Translations under genes and position numbers: made by a program
Notes under the pieces: model-generated
What the model saw: the letters and a program-made list of their open reading frames with translations, nothing else
What the model was told of the DNA's origin: nothing
Databases searched by the model: none
NCBI GenBank assembly: GCA_024643365.1
Contig: JAHENC010000021.1
Location: 161,975-225,974, forward strand
Reading direction: 5' to 3'
Length of the DNA stretch: 64,000 nt
DNA from: Crocinitomicaceae bacterium
Lineage (GTDB): Bacteria > Bacteroidota > Bacteroidia > Flavobacteriales_D > Crocinitomicaceae
In this document: positions 33,286-43,115 of the stretch, piece by piece
Numbering within the stretch: position 1 is the first letter of the stretch
How the letters are laid out: each line of letters opens with the position of its first letter

Positions 33286-34386
33286 TTAACTAGTTACTGA
33301 TTTATATAAATCATTATATTTATTCATAATTTCTGAAATTTTAAAATGTTCACTAATACGTAAAAATCCATTTTTTCCAATTCTGGCTCTTTGTATTGAA
33401 CTCATTGAAATGAGATTGTTAATCGCAGTCGCTAATGATTGTGAATCTTCAATCGGCACTATTTCACCTGCGTTACCAATAAGAAATTTACTATCCCCCG
33501 CATCTGTTGACACTACAGGGATTTCATGCATCATTGCCTCACCAATAACATTCGGGAAACCCTCACTTTTTGAGGAAGAACAATAAATATCAAACATTCC
33601 ATATATGTCATTTACATTTTCTTGAAATCCTAATAACAAAAATGAACTTTTAACCTTATACTTTCCAAGTAAATTTATTAGCTCTTCATTTTCAACATCT
33701 AGATCATTACCTACTAATACAAACGTAGTTTTTGGATTTACAGTCAATACAATAGCTGATGCTTTAATCAATGTCTCATAATCTTTATCCTGATGAAAAC
33801 GTCCAATTGAACCTACTACAAATTTATCTTCCTCTTTTTTATAATGCTTAATTCTATTCTGCAAATCAAATCCATTAGGAATAACAATTGCTTTAGATCT
33901 ATCAAAGCCGAATTCATGATGTGATATTTTACCGCTTTGAGATGCATATATTATTTTTTTAGGGACATAAAAAGACATAACTTTTAATAATGATAATATT
34001 AATTTAGTAGTATACTTCATTCTTGTCACAGAGCATCTAATATTCCAAATAATCTTTTTTCTATAAATTAATGAAATTATACTTCCGAAAAAATCAGCAT
34101 GATATAACCACGTTTGAAATAAAGAAATATCATAATCGCGGATAATGTATCTCATTTGGTACAAAGACCTAAAAAATGACGGTAAACCATTAATTCCAAG
34201 GTTAATAACTGTAATTCCTTCCTTTACGAAATTTTCTTGTATAACTCCATGACTTTTGAGTGAAATTACAATGTCACAATAACCATTTTTCTTTCTTTCT
34301 ATTAATAATTTAAATAACATTTTTTCAGCACCTCCAGAATCTAAAGATGTAATAATATGAGCTATTTCATATTTTTTATTTACCAT
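33286..34386 (-). CDS. Glycosyltransferase, GT4 family
   Basis: A 366-residue GT-B enzyme. The acceptor lobe starts IAHIITSLDSGGAEKMLFKLL, a motif of GT4 enzymes; the donor lobe has VGSIGRFHQDKDYETLIKA and SKSEGFPNVIGEAMMHEIPVV (E-x7-E). It is probably a HexNAc- or hexose-transferase building the repeat unit. It overlaps the Wzy-like gene by 11 bases and precedes asnB by 2. It lies in the most AT-rich part of the cassette. Confidence 0.88.
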   Translation of the reverse strand: MVNKKYEIAHIITSLDSGGAEKMLFKLLIERKKNGYCDIVISLKSHGVIQENFVKEGITVINLGINGLPSFFRSLYQMRYIIRDYDISLFQTWLYHADFFGSIISLIYRKKIIWNIRCSVTRMKYTTKLILSLLKVMSFYVPKKIIYASQSGKISHHEFGFDRSKAIVIPNGFDLQNRIKHYKKEEDKFVVGSIGRFHQDKDYETLIKASAIVLTVNPKTTFVLVGNDLDVENEELINLLGKYKVKSSFLLLGFQENVNDIYGMFDIYCSSSKSEGFPNVIGEAMMHEIPVVSTDAGDSKFLIGNAGEIVPIEDSQSLATAINNLISMSSIQRARIGKNGFLRISEHFKISEIMNKYNDLYKSVTS

Positions 34387-35623
34387 ATAGTTTTATTCTA
34401 GAGACGAAAAGTGCTATTTTTATTATTATAAGGAATACTAAAATTGAATAAATAAACGTAATAAATTGAGATATCCAGCCTACCGCTAGTAAGAAAAGCC
34501 AACTCATCCAAATGGCATCATCTATTGCACTAGTAAAGTTGATTTGTCGAGCAAAAAAAACGGATAAATAACAAAGGAAACCAATGTATAAAAAAAATAG
34601 TGGGATTTGAAAGGGTAGAATAATCACCCAACTCATTAGACCTACACTAATATTATAAGCCTCCAACTCATATGGATTATCTGTTCTTAAATAATTGGGA
34701 GCCATACTACCAATATTTGGAATATTATTTCTGCCAATAATTCTTCTATATGCTATCTGAATAAATCCTTCACCATAGTAAGACACAAATTTATCATTTG
34801 CAATTCCATTTTCAAATAATTCTTTTTTATTGATTACCTCTGTTAATATTGCAGTCTGTTGTAATCTGCCAATAATTTGTTCAACTCCATCCGAAAGTAA
34901 TTCATTATAACTTTTACTTTCTATCATTCCTTCTAGCAAATCCTTAGAACTTGATAATTCTATTTCGCTCGATTTCGAAGCACGTATAACCCATTTCAGA
35001 TTCAATAAATAGGGATAAACCAAAATAACCCCAGCAGAAAAAAGAACAATTCTAAAGTAATTTAATGTTCGATTCCTATATCTATTGCACCACTCGAGAA
35101 ATAAGAGAATTAAAATAAATCCTGACCATCCTCTGGATAAATTAGAAATTATAAAAAGAACTAGGTTAGTTTTTAGCAATTTTTCATTTCGGAAGGTTAC
35201 AAAGTATAAATAAAAAATATAGTCTATCGGAAGGAATACCCAAATAAATGCTAAAGTAGAATTAGATTTAACATTTAATGATCCCGCAACATTTACACCT
35301 TCTGTTTGGTTGAAAATAAAAAAAGCAAGTTGCAAAAGTAATATGAATGATGAAACCGTAAATTTTGCTTGATACGAAAGTGATTTTGGGGTCTTAATTA
35401 TTCTAGGTATTTTGATTTTTCTAAAATAATTAAATCCAATAACGAGAAGAAGAAAATAACATAACAAAACCAAAAATAAGGCAATGAACAAACTACTGGA
35501 AGATTCAAGTTTGACACCTTCTAAATCCCCAATTAATTGTTTCTGACTAAAAATAATTTTCGTTGCCCAAATATTTACGATAATAAATATTACAAGCCAA
35601 ATTCTATATTCCCTTTTTATCAA
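34376..35623 (-). CDS. Wzy-like O-antigen/polysaccharide polymerase
   Basis: A 415-residue multi-pass membrane protein with about ten hydrophobic helices, an N-terminal helix (WLVIFIIVNIWATKIIF) and a large periplasmic loop (about 220-310) between the middle helices. SNLSRGWSGFILIL and YYGEGFIQIAYRR resemble segments in O-unit polymerases. Sequence conservation in Wzy is low, so the call rests on topology and on place: a single such protein between the acyltransferase and the glycosyltransferases, with a Wzx in the same cluster. It overlaps both neighbours (4 and 11 bases). Strongly AT-rich. Confidence 0.7.
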   Translation of the reverse strand: MIKREYRIWLVIFIIVNIWATKIIFSQKQLIGDLEGVKLESSSSLFIALFLVLLCYFLLLVIGFNYFRKIKIPRIIKTPKSLSYQAKFTVSSFILLLQLAFFIFNQTEGVNVAGSLNVKSNSTLAFIWVFLPIDYIFYLYFVTFRNEKLLKTNLVLFIISNLSRGWSGFILILLFLEWCNRYRNRTLNYFRIVLFSAGVILVYPYLLNLKWVIRASKSSEIELSSSKDLLEGMIESKSYNELLSDGVEQIIGRLQQTAILTEVINKKELFENGIANDKFVSYYGEGFIQIAYRRIIGRNNIPNIGSMAPNYLRTDNPYELEAYNISVGLMSWVIILPFQIPLFFLYIGFLCYLSVFFARQINFTSAIDDAIWMSWLFLLAVGWISQFITFIYSILVFLIIIKIALFVSRIKLYGK

Positions 35624-36138
35624 TTCTTATTTATTTTTCTTGCTGGAACTCCAACAATAACTGATCCATTTTCAAATGATTTAATTACAACACTATTTGC
35701 ACCAATAACACAGTTATCTCCTATGTGAACATTGCCGAGTATTTTTGCACCAGTAGAAATAACAACATTATCTCCAATAAATGGCTGATCATTATTTAGT
35801 ATTTCAGTATATTTATTACCTAATGTAACACCGTTAAATATCTTACAATTTCTTCCTATTTTCACATCGGACCCTATCACGATGTCATGACCGTGAATAA
35901 TATGCAACCCCCCTTTAATTTGAGCCTTACAACTTATATCACTGGCGTATAATATTCGAATACTATACTCTACAATAAATCTTAAGATTCGCCCGAAAAG
36001 AGGAACCTTTGACAGAAAACTACCGAAACGAATTAATAGAACAAGATGAAAACTATGATCTAATATAATAACCTTCATTTTAGAGATAAAGGAATTTTTA
36101 GTTGTATATTTATTCAAATCATCACAAATTAATAGCAT
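35620..36138 (-). CDS. Hexapeptide-repeat acyltransferase (serine-acetyltransferase-like)
   Basis: A 172-residue left-handed beta-helix acyltransferase of the CysE/WcaB type. The N-terminal helices (HLVLLIRFGSFLSKVP) are followed by hexapeptide repeats (IKGGLHIIHGHDIVIGSDVKIGRNCKIFNGVTLG), ending IVGVPARKI. In this setting it most likely O-acetylates a sugar of the repeat unit instead of serine. Its end overlaps the Wzy-like gene by 4 bases (ATGA type), and it starts one base before the end of the GT2 gene upstream. Confidence 0.82.
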   Translation of the reverse strand: MLLICDDLNKYTTKNSFISKMKVIILDHSFHLVLLIRFGSFLSKVPLFGRILRFIVEYSIRILYASDISCKAQIKGGLHIIHGHDIVIGSDVKIGRNCKIFNGVTLGNKYTEILNNDQPFIGDNVVISTGAKILGNVHIGDNCVIGANSVVIKSFENGSVIVGVPARKINKN

Positions 36139-36139
36139 A

Positions 36140-36997
36140 CTAGTATTTGAGTTTTTTATAATAATTAATATTTTTCAATAATTGTAAAAATGAAAAAAAG
36201 TGAAAAGTCTTAAGAAAGACAATGAAATACTTAAAAGCAAAAAGTCTTCTGTTCTTAATATCTACAAGAAATAAATAAAGAGCGGCTGTATTAACATAGA
36301 GTTTTTTATCCTTATCATGCCTTACTATATATATCATGGTTGTACAAATTAACTTCTTGGTATTATTGGATTTAGAAATCCCACTTTCTAGTCGATAAAC
36401 ACCTAAAATTTCATTACCAATAAAACTTGCATATCCATTGTCAATTTGTTTGTAATTGGCGAAATAATCTAAAACTGGAAATGATGGTTGTACAAAATTT
36501 AATGAGCCATTTCTGTACATTTTAGAACTATTTGACCCTACGGTAACCAAGGAGAGTAGTAGATCCTGTGTAATTCTTGGAAAAGCGTTAGCATTTATCT
36601 TGTCACTTGTAAACATGCCATCTTTAAGAGAATACATTCTATGCCAAGAAATATTGCATTCAAAATTAGACTCCATAAAATTATATTGTGCTTGCAGTTT
36701 ACCAGGAAGGAAATAATCATCACCATCTAAATGAGCAATATATTTACCTTTAGCTTGATTATGTGTTTCGTAAAAATTATTCCAAGGACCTAGGTTCTTT
36801 TCGTGAAATATTGTTTTTATTTTTCCCGGATATTCCCTTTTCAAACGCTCAATAATATCTCGAGTACAATCTTGAGAATAATCATCACCTATAATTACCT
36901 CAAATTCAAAATTAGTTGATTGATTCAAAACACTTTTAATGCAATTTTCTATGTACTTTTCATGATTATATGTTACTATACAAACCGAGATCTCCAT
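36140..36997 (-). CDS. Glycosyltransferase, GT2 (GT-A) family
   Basis: A 285-residue GT-A enzyme starting MEISVCIVTYNHEKYIENCI with FEVIIGDDYSQDCT and the metal-binding HLDGDDYF (DxD). A frame extension to 37030 exists, but ATG 36997 gives the usual GT2 N-terminus. It probably adds a sugar to the lipid-linked unit. A 122-base AT-rich gap (36998-37119) separates it from the Wzx gene; nothing was recognised in that gap. Confidence 0.88.
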   Translation of the reverse strand: MEISVCIVTYNHEKYIENCIKSVLNQSTNFEFEVIIGDDYSQDCTRDIIERLKREYPGKIKTIFHEKNLGPWNNFYETHNQAKGKYIAHLDGDDYFLPGKLQAQYNFMESNFECNISWHRMYSLKDGMFTSDKINANAFPRITQDLLLSLVTVGSNSSKMYRNGSLNFVQPSFPVLDYFANYKQIDNGYASFIGNEILGVYRLESGISKSNNTKKLICTTMIYIVRHDKDKKLYVNTAALYLFLVDIKNRRLFAFKYFIVFLKTFHFFSFLQLLKNINYYKKLKY

Positions 36998-37119
36998 TAC
37001 AATATGTTCTTTAAAGTTTAATTTTCTCAAATACTATATTTCAAGTTCAAAAATTGGATAAATTACCGACATAGAAATAATAAAAATTATTATACATTGG
37101 TAAAAAAAATGTAGTTTAT

Positions 37120-38598
37120 TTATCTAGGTAATTTTAATTTTCTTGAATCTCCCGACATTGTTAGACTAACAAGGAAAATTAAAAGTCCAACTAAACATAA
37201 TTGTAAAAAAATGTAAATTCGATTGTTTGTTAATGGTAAAATAGAACTTAAGAAATAAGACCCTAATATTGCTGGCAAACAAATTTTTAAAATATCATTA
37301 AAAAACCAATTCTTATTTAACCCTTTAACAAAATAATTATTAATAAATGGAACCCAACAAAATAAATAGATAGCATTTACTGATATCCATACATAACCAG
37401 CTCCAAGTCCTCCAAAATGATTTACAACTATTATTAAAGATGGAATTAATAAAGTTACAAATACAATATTTCCATACAAATGATATCGAAGATTCCCTTT
37501 GGCGTATTGTAAATAATAAGGAAATGCGGCGATGGCTAAGAAAAAATTACCAATTGAGTATAACATGACGTATTTAGATACTTTTTCTACCATTACTATA
37601 TTTCCAGTCCACATGAAAACTACTTGTTTGCTAAAGAAAATCAAAATTAATGATGCTGTTCCAACAATAATTACAGTCAAACGTGTTGAAGAGCGATACA
37701 ATGAAATAAAATCATTCAACTTACGTTCTGATTCTAATGCAGTAAGTCTTGGCAATATTGCCGAACTTATTGGACCACTTAATAACGTTATTGCCCCGGC
37801 AACCTGAACTGCCAATGAATAATATCCATAATCTGATAAAGGAAGTAATTTAGAAAGAATTAATTTATCTGTTTGAGTTATAATTACCCAAACTGCGCTA
37901 GTAAATGCGATTGTAAGGGAAAACTTCAATATGCCCTTTATGGGATATGCAACATCCGAATTAATTTTATCGTAAACTGGCAGTAATTTTTTCACATAAA
38001 TAGCAACTACAAGAAGTTCTATAATACTAACTATAAGCTGATAAATAAAAAAAAATATCGGTGAAGGATTATTTAATATCAAAACAAAAACAATCACGAA
38101 ACGTAAAATTGCAAAAACAGAATTAAAAATACTGATCCATACTAATTTTTCAAACCCTATAACTGTTGCCTTATAGATACTTGCAATCCATCTTATAGCA
38201 AGTATTACTGACATTAGCCAAACTGACTTTAACAGAGTATCGTGAGGAATGAAATTTGTCTTGAGCCAAGAAGTAACAATGAAATCGGACCCAAATATTC
38301 CTGCTGCTAAAATAATAATTGCAAAAAAAATAAAATATTTCTTAATTATTTTAAAAAAATATAAAAGATTATTTGCACTTATTGCTCCACCATTGAATCG
38401 AGCAATCTCTCTTGTAAGTGTTGGGGACATTCCCAAATCTAGTAACATTAACCATGACTGCATTAAAGTAAAAAACCCAATCAATCCATATGTTTCAGAT
38501 CCGACTAAGGCAATTAATTTAGGTAACGTAATTATGCTTATTACAACAATAAAAATTTGACTTACATAATTAGCAATTATATTTTTTTTAATTGACAT
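37120..38598 (-). CDS. Wzx-like flippase (MATE/polysaccharide export family)
   Basis: A 492-residue integral membrane protein with about 12-14 helices. It opens with MSIKKNIIANYVSQIFIVVISIITLPKLI-type sequence, followed by GSETYGLIGFFTLMQSWLMLLDLGMSPTL, classic for the Wzx/RfbX oligosaccharide translocase family. It moves undecaprenyl-linked repeat units across the inner membrane for polymerisation by the Wzy-like protein. With the Wzy-like, Wzz-like and Wza-like genes it makes a complete Wzx/Wzy-dependent export set. It starts 13 bases after the GNAT gene stop. Confidence 0.92.
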   Translation of the reverse strand: MSIKKNIIANYVSQIFIVVISIITLPKLIALVGSETYGLIGFFTLMQSWLMLLDLGMSPTLTREIARFNGGAISANNLLYFFKIIKKYFIFFAIIILAAGIFGSDFIVTSWLKTNFIPHDTLLKSVWLMSVILAIRWIASIYKATVIGFEKLVWISIFNSVFAILRFVIVFVLILNNPSPIFFFIYQLIVSIIELLVVAIYVKKLLPVYDKINSDVAYPIKGILKFSLTIAFTSAVWVIITQTDKLILSKLLPLSDYGYYSLAVQVAGAITLLSGPISSAILPRLTALESERKLNDFISLYRSSTRLTVIIVGTASLILIFFSKQVVFMWTGNIVMVEKVSKYVMLYSIGNFFLAIAAFPYYLQYAKGNLRYHLYGNIVFVTLLIPSLIIVVNHFGGLGAGYVWISVNAIYLFCWVPFINNYFVKGLNKNWFFNDILKICLPAILGSYFLSSILPLTNNRIYIFLQLCLVGLLIFLVSLTMSGDSRKLKLPR

Positions 38599-38611
38599 TA
38601 TTTTTGTTTAC

Positions 38612-39034
38612 TTAATTTAGTTCTAGTTCCATGATAACCGAAAAATCTAATTCAGAAATAACTTTAAAACCTAACTTAATATATAAATTGATTGCTTTAA
38701 TATTTTTTTTGAAGACTTCTAAACGATATTTATGAAAATTTTCATTCTTTAAAAATTCAATTGAACTATAAATAAGATTTTTTGCTAATCCTTTCCCTTG
38801 ATTCTTTTTATCAACAGCGAGCATTGACATAAAGCCGATTCTAGTCTCTAAATCATTACAGTAAAATGCTATGAACGCAATTAAATTTCCGTTGTCAAAA
38901 TAAGAAATAATTTTTGCGTTATTTTTAATTTTCTCGGCATAGTTAGGTATGTCAATTACCGCACTTAATTTTGGGTCAAAATCATTTTCCAATTCATGTA
39001 ATAATTCAATAATCATAATATTCAAATTATTCAT
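38612..39034 (-). CDS. GNAT-family N-acetyltransferase
   Basis: A 140-residue GNAT protein with the acetyl-CoA loop in MLAVDKKNQGKGLAKNLI and FKKNIKAINLYIKLGFKVI near the end. Next to two sugar aminotransferases, acetylation of an amino-dideoxy sugar nucleotide is a plausible job (WecD/PseH-like; inference). The start is uncertain: ATG 39034 follows the aminotransferase stop by one base and is preferred over 39049, which overlaps that gene; a later ATG (MIIELL) is also possible. Confidence 0.75.
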   Translation of the reverse strand: MNNLNIMIIELLHELENDFDPKLSAVIDIPNYAEKIKNNAKIISYFDNGNLIAFIAFYCNDLETRIGFMSMLAVDKKNQGKGLAKNLIYSSIEFLKNENFHKYRLEVFKKNIKAINLYIKLGFKVISELDFSVIMELELN

Positions 39035-39035
39035 T

Positions 39036-39968
39036 TTAAACTGTTCCAAAAAAATCCCTAATTAAGTTGCATATATAAATAATATCTTCATGGTCCGTGT
39101 CTTGATGAACTGGTAGGTTTAATATTTCATTAGAGATTTTGTGACTTTCTGGAAATTCTTCCTTTGTAATTTGATCTATTAACCTGTAATATAAAGCCGT
39201 TGTAGGAGCTCTTTGATCGAATAGATAAAAATATAATTTTTCTCTATTATCATTCCTAATTAAAATAGGGAAAGTCTGCGGTATATCATTCGGCATTAAT
39301 TCATACATAACATGAACATTAGAATTTTTACCAATATATTTTTCATATAAGGAATAATTCTCGCGTCTTTTCTTTGCAATTTCAATAAAGTCTGAATTTG
39401 CATAATGCTCCAAATCTTCAATATCGATTTTTTTATCTATTGAAAGAGATTTTAATTTGTTTTTATCATTATTCCTTTTCAAAACACCTCCGGAATTTGT
39501 TGGAAGATACTTATGTAAAGAATAAAAACTAAAATCTCCATAATTACCAAGTAAAGTATCTTTGAAATGTAAATTAAAAGCATGAGCACAATCCTCAATT
39601 AAAACAACATTGTTTTGACGGCAAATATTTTTAATCTCTTCCATATTATTTCGACAAAATCCAAAATAATGAATTATCAATGCGCAATCAAATTTTTTAT
39701 TTTGAATTAATCTTTTAAAATGATTTAGATCTATTGTCAAATCTTCATTTAGTTTATAAAATTCTGCATGAGCATTTTGGGTTTTAACCGGGTCAAAAAC
39801 TCCTGATCCTTCACGGTCGGTATATCCAATGTATGAAGGCATTAAAACCTCCACGTTTTTTGAACTCTTTAAACTAAAAAGAATATGTTCCCATGCAGCT
39901 CTTGCATTTGATGTAAAAAATAAATTTTTAATATATTTTTGTTTATCAATAGGTGACTTTTCTATCAT
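39036..39968 (-). CDS. DegT/DnrJ/EryC1/StrS-type sugar aminotransferase, short form
   Basis: A 310-residue PLP enzyme of the sugar aminotransferase family, shorter than the usual 360-400. It has SNARAAWEHILFSL, a cofactor segment VVLIEDCAHAFNL with the Asp, and the Schiff-base Lys in FYSLHKYLPTNSGG. It is less like WbpE than the copy at 51234. Product unknown. It is followed one base later by a GNAT gene and preceded by wbqC after 14 bases, forming a likely amino-sugar module. Confidence 0.78.
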   Translation of the reverse strand: MIEKSPIDKQKYIKNLFFTSNARAAWEHILFSLKSSKNVEVLMPSYIGYTDREGSGVFDPVKTQNAHAEFYKLNEDLTIDLNHFKRLIQNKKFDCALIIHYFGFCRNNMEEIKNICRQNNVVLIEDCAHAFNLHFKDTLLGNYGDFSFYSLHKYLPTNSGGVLKRNNDKNKLKSLSIDKKIDIEDLEHYANSDFIEIAKKRRENYSLYEKYIGKNSNVHVMYELMPNDIPQTFPILIRNDNREKLYFYLFDQRAPTTALYYRLIDQITKEEFPESHKISNEILNLPVHQDTDHEDIIYICNLIRDFFGTV

Positions 39969-39982
39969 TTCTTAATATTTTA

Positions 39983-40690
39983 TTAAACTATTTTAGTATC
40001 ATCAATCAATTCATTAATTGAAGTCACATCATTAAACATCATAAGATCAATGATAGAAAGTCCGGGCTCGAAAGTCTCCCTGCGTTGTTTATATTGTTGA
40101 ATATTATTGCCTAAAAAAGTTAGTTCAATATCATTCTGCAAATATTTTTCTTTGTTAAAAAAATCTTTTCCTCCTGGAGGATTTATATATTCCTTTGCAC
40201 CCATAGCTTTTGAAATATTCAAAGCCCATTCATCTGCTTCCTTTACTTCATTTATTACTAGATCCATTTTAGAGAAAATTTGACTTTCAAACTTAATATC
40301 GAAATACTGACAAGTAACTTTTAATATTTTTTCATTTAATTCAACGATACTATCAGTTTGTAATGCTATACAACTATCAATCACATCCATACAATCAGAA
40401 TAATAAGGTGCACGCTTTTTATAATGATGAAGTTGTGCTTTTAGTTTATCTCTCCATGGTTCTGAATTCCTAATTTCTAGTTCATTAATAAGAACTTCTC
40501 TTTTGTTCTTTACTAAGGGGACCTGAATATATTGCCAACCTTCATTTGGCTTCAGGATTCGGTTACGCTCAATCCAACCATGACGGATAAATTGAACTGT
40601 ATCAAAAATTATAAATTCGTCCGTTTTTTTTATCAAACTGTAATACCCTACATAAGGAAAAAAATAGGGTTGCATTATGGATAGTTTCAT
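39983..40690 (-). CDS. WbqC-family protein
   Basis: A 235-residue WbqC-family protein. It opens MKLSIMQPYFFPYVGYYSLI, followed by FDTVQFIRHGWIERNRI, KEYINPPGGKDF-like YINPPGGKDFF and a C-terminal FEPGLSIIDLMMF. WbqC proteins occur in O-antigen and capsule clusters and are thought to modify amino sugars (for instance with amino-acid or acyl groups), though the reaction is not well known. Flanked by two sugar aminotransferases, which fits that idea. Confidence 0.88.
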   Translation of the reverse strand: MKLSIMQPYFFPYVGYYSLIKKTDEFIIFDTVQFIRHGWIERNRILKPNEGWQYIQVPLVKNKREVLINELEIRNSEPWRDKLKAQLHHYKKRAPYYSDCMDVIDSCIALQTDSIVELNEKILKVTCQYFDIKFESQIFSKMDLVINEVKEADEWALNISKAMGAKEYINPPGGKDFFNKEKYLQNDIELTFLGNNIQQYKQRRETFEPGLSIIDLMMFNDVTSINELIDDTKIV

Positions 40691-40702
40691 TCTTTAAGAT
40701 AA

Positions 40703-41776
40703 TTATAAAGCATTAGATATTTTTTTGCAAATCTGAATGAGATCAATTTTTTTCAAATCGAAATATAACGGTAAACACATCACTCTAGAAGAAATATTCT
40801 CAGAAACAGGCATGGATTCACCGTTAATATAAGGTATTGTATTTAAGGAAGGATAAAAATAGCGTCTTGGAAATATTTGTTCATCATTTAATGCTTTTTG
40901 TACTCTAATTAAAATCTCTTCCGATTCAAAAATTATTGCATAATAACTATAATTCCATCTAGTATTTTCTCTTAATTTCACTCGTTTTAATTTAGAAAAA
41001 TCTAAATTTTGATCATAATAATCAACTGTTTTTCTTCGACTTTCAATAATCGCGTTCATGTAAGGTAAAACGGACAAGCCCATTGCGGCTTGCAACTCGG
41101 ATATTTTTCCATTAACCCCTAAACCATGAAATGCTAAAGGCCCATTGTGTCCAAAATTATGACTATAAAACATTTTATGTCGCAAAGTCTCTTCATTGCA
41201 AAATAAAGCACCTCCTTCACCAGTATGAAATAACTTTGTTGCATGAAAACTACAAGTACTTACATCGCCATATTCAAATATTGACTTTCCATTATAAGTA
41301 ACTCCAAAACAGTGTGCCGCATCATAAATCACTTTAAGCTTGTGTTTTTTCGCAATGGCCTCAATTGTTTCAATATTACAAGGGTTTCCAAAAACGTGCG
41401 TTGCTAAAATAGCAGTAGTTTTAATCGTTATTGCTTCTTCAATTTTAGTCTCATCAATTGTTAAATAATCTGGATGTATATCAACGAACACGGGCGTGCA
41501 ATTTTCCCAAACAATCGCTGCTGAAGTAGCAACATAACTAAAAGGGGTAGTAATTATTTCACCTTTATCACCAAGAACCTTTAATGCTATTTGCAAAGGG
41601 ATGGTCCCGTTATTCATAATTATAACATTAGAAACTGTGAGATAATCCTTTAATTTCTCTTCTAACTCCTGCAATAGTTCCCCTCTATTAGTCAACCATT
41701 CATTTTTCCAAATTCTTTGTAATTGTTGGTTATACTCTTCCAATGGAGGGAAAAAAGTTTTAGTTACATTTATCAT
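40703..41776 (-). CDS. DegT/DnrJ/EryC1/StrS sugar aminotransferase (VioA-like)
   Basis: A 357-residue PLP-dependent aminotransferase. Landmarks are NNGTIPLQIALKVLG, TPFSYVATSAAIVWEN, cofactor Asp in VIYDAAHCFGV, and the Lys in SFHATKLFHTGEGG. The pattern resembles VioA/dTDP-4-amino-4,6-dideoxyglucose-type enzymes acting on dTDP-4-keto-6-deoxyglucose, which RfbA (24275) and RfbB (58096) can supply. The link to that substrate is inference. It lies 52 bases after the tviB-like gene and 12 before wbqC. Confidence 0.85.
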   Translation of the reverse strand: MINVTKTFFPPLEEYNQQLQRIWKNEWLTNRGELLQELEEKLKDYLTVSNVIIMNNGTIPLQIALKVLGDKGEIITTPFSYVATSAAIVWENCTPVFVDIHPDYLTIDETKIEEAITIKTTAILATHVFGNPCNIETIEAIAKKHKLKVIYDAAHCFGVTYNGKSIFEYGDVSTCSFHATKLFHTGEGGALFCNEETLRHKMFYSHNFGHNGPLAFHGLGVNGKISELQAAMGLSVLPYMNAIIESRRKTVDYYDQNLDFSKLKRVKLRENTRWNYSYYAIIFESEEILIRVQKALNDEQIFPRRYFYPSLNTIPYINGESMPVSENISSRVMCLPLYFDLKKIDLIQICKKISNAL

Positions 41777-41828
41777 TTTTTTGATGTTGTTGTTTAATAT
41801 TCAAATAAAGAATTAATTAATTATTTCT

Positions 41829-43106
41829 TTACATTCTACCGTCAACTTCATATTCAATAACACCCTTAACATCATAAATAATACTTTTTTCATTTTGCAA
41901 CGAAGATAAATTCATGTCTAAAAATGGAATATGTGCAACCCCTAAAACTATGGCATCAAATTTTTCAATTGGCAAAACCGTAGTTGTATCTAAACTATAT
42001 TCATTTTTTACTTCAGCTGGATTAGCCATTGGATCATATATTGTTACATGAATTCCATAATCTTTTAAGGCCTTTATTACATCAACAATTTTAGTATTAC
42101 GAACATCTGGACAATTTTCTTTAAAGGTTATTCCTAACATTAATAAACTAGATCCTTTGACTGTAATCCCTTTTTTAATCATCAACTTCACAACTTGAGA
42201 AGCGACATACTCACCCATACTATCGTTCAATCTGCGTCCTGCTAATATTATTTCAGGATGATATCCAAATTCCTGAGCACGTTGAGCCAGATAGTAAGGA
42301 TCAACCCCTATACAATGCCCTCCTACTAAACCTGGCTTAAAAGGCAGGAAATTCCATTTGGTTCCCGCTGCTTCCAAAACAGCTTGAGTATCAATATTCA
42401 TTAAATTGAATATTTTAGCAAGTTCATTTACAAAAGCAATATTAATGTCTCGCTGAGAATTTTCAATTACTTTGGCTGCTTCGGCTACCTTAATACAAGG
42501 TGCTAAATGTGTGCCTGCGGTTATAACACTTTTATAAAGTTCATCAACTTTTTTACCTATTTCAAATGTAGAACCCGATGTTACTTTTAATATTTTTTCT
42601 ACCGTATGTTCTTTGTCACCCGGATTAATCCGTTCAGGAGAATAGCCCGCAAAAAAATCAATATTAAATTTCAAGCCTGACGTTTTTTCTAATACAGGGA
42701 TGCATTCTTCCTCGGTAGCTCCAGGATATACAGTAGATTCATAGATCACAATATCTCCCTTTTTCAATACTTTACCAACGGTTTCACTAGCTTTGTACAG
42801 TGGTGTCAAATCAGGTCGGTTGTTTTTATCAACTGGGGTTGGTACCGTAACAATATAATAATTACAATCTTGTATGTCTGTAATATCAAATGAACAGAAA
42901 AGACCAATTCCTAAATTCTGATTAGTTTTTAATAAGACACCACGAAGTATTTCATCCTCTACTTCTAAGGTTCCATCATGTCCTTCGCGAAGTTCTTTAA
43001 TTCGAGTTTGATTAATATCAAAACCAACTACTTTGTTTTTTGTGGCAAATAACCGGGCGAGAGGTAAACCTACATAGCCTAAACCTATGACTGCTATTTT
43101 TTTCAT
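41829..43106 (-). CDS. tviB: UDP-N-acetyl-D-hexosamine 6-dehydrogenase (TviB/WbpA/WbpO type)
   Basis: NAD-dependent oxidation of C6 of a UDP-HexNAc to the uronic acid. The 425-residue protein has the Rossmann start KKIAVIGLGYVGLPLAR, the ESTVYPGATEEECIP block, GYSPERINPGDKEHTVEKI and the catalytic Cys in GLVGGHCIGVDPYY. These separate it from UDP-glucose dehydrogenases. Next to a WbpP/TviC-type 4-epimerase it likely makes UDP-GalNAcA, as in Vi antigen. It is a paralogue of the 56726 gene but more AT-rich and in the variable cassette. Confidence 0.9.
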   Translation of the reverse strand: MKKIAVIGLGYVGLPLARLFATKNKVVGFDINQTRIKELREGHDGTLEVEDEILRGVLLKTNQNLGIGLFCSFDITDIQDCNYYIVTVPTPVDKNNRPDLTPLYKASETVGKVLKKGDIVIYESTVYPGATEEECIPVLEKTSGLKFNIDFFAGYSPERINPGDKEHTVEKILKVTSGSTFEIGKKVDELYKSVITAGTHLAPCIKVAEAAKVIENSQRDINIAFVNELAKIFNLMNIDTQAVLEAAGTKWNFLPFKPGLVGGHCIGVDPYYLAQRAQEFGYHPEIILAGRRLNDSMGEYVASQVVKLMIKKGITVKGSSLLMLGITFKENCPDVRNTKIVDVIKALKDYGIHVTIYDPMANPAEVKNEYSLDTTTVLPIEKFDAIVLGVAHIPFLDMNLSSLQNEKSIIYDVKGVIEYEVDGRM

Positions 43107-43115
43107 GAAAATTTA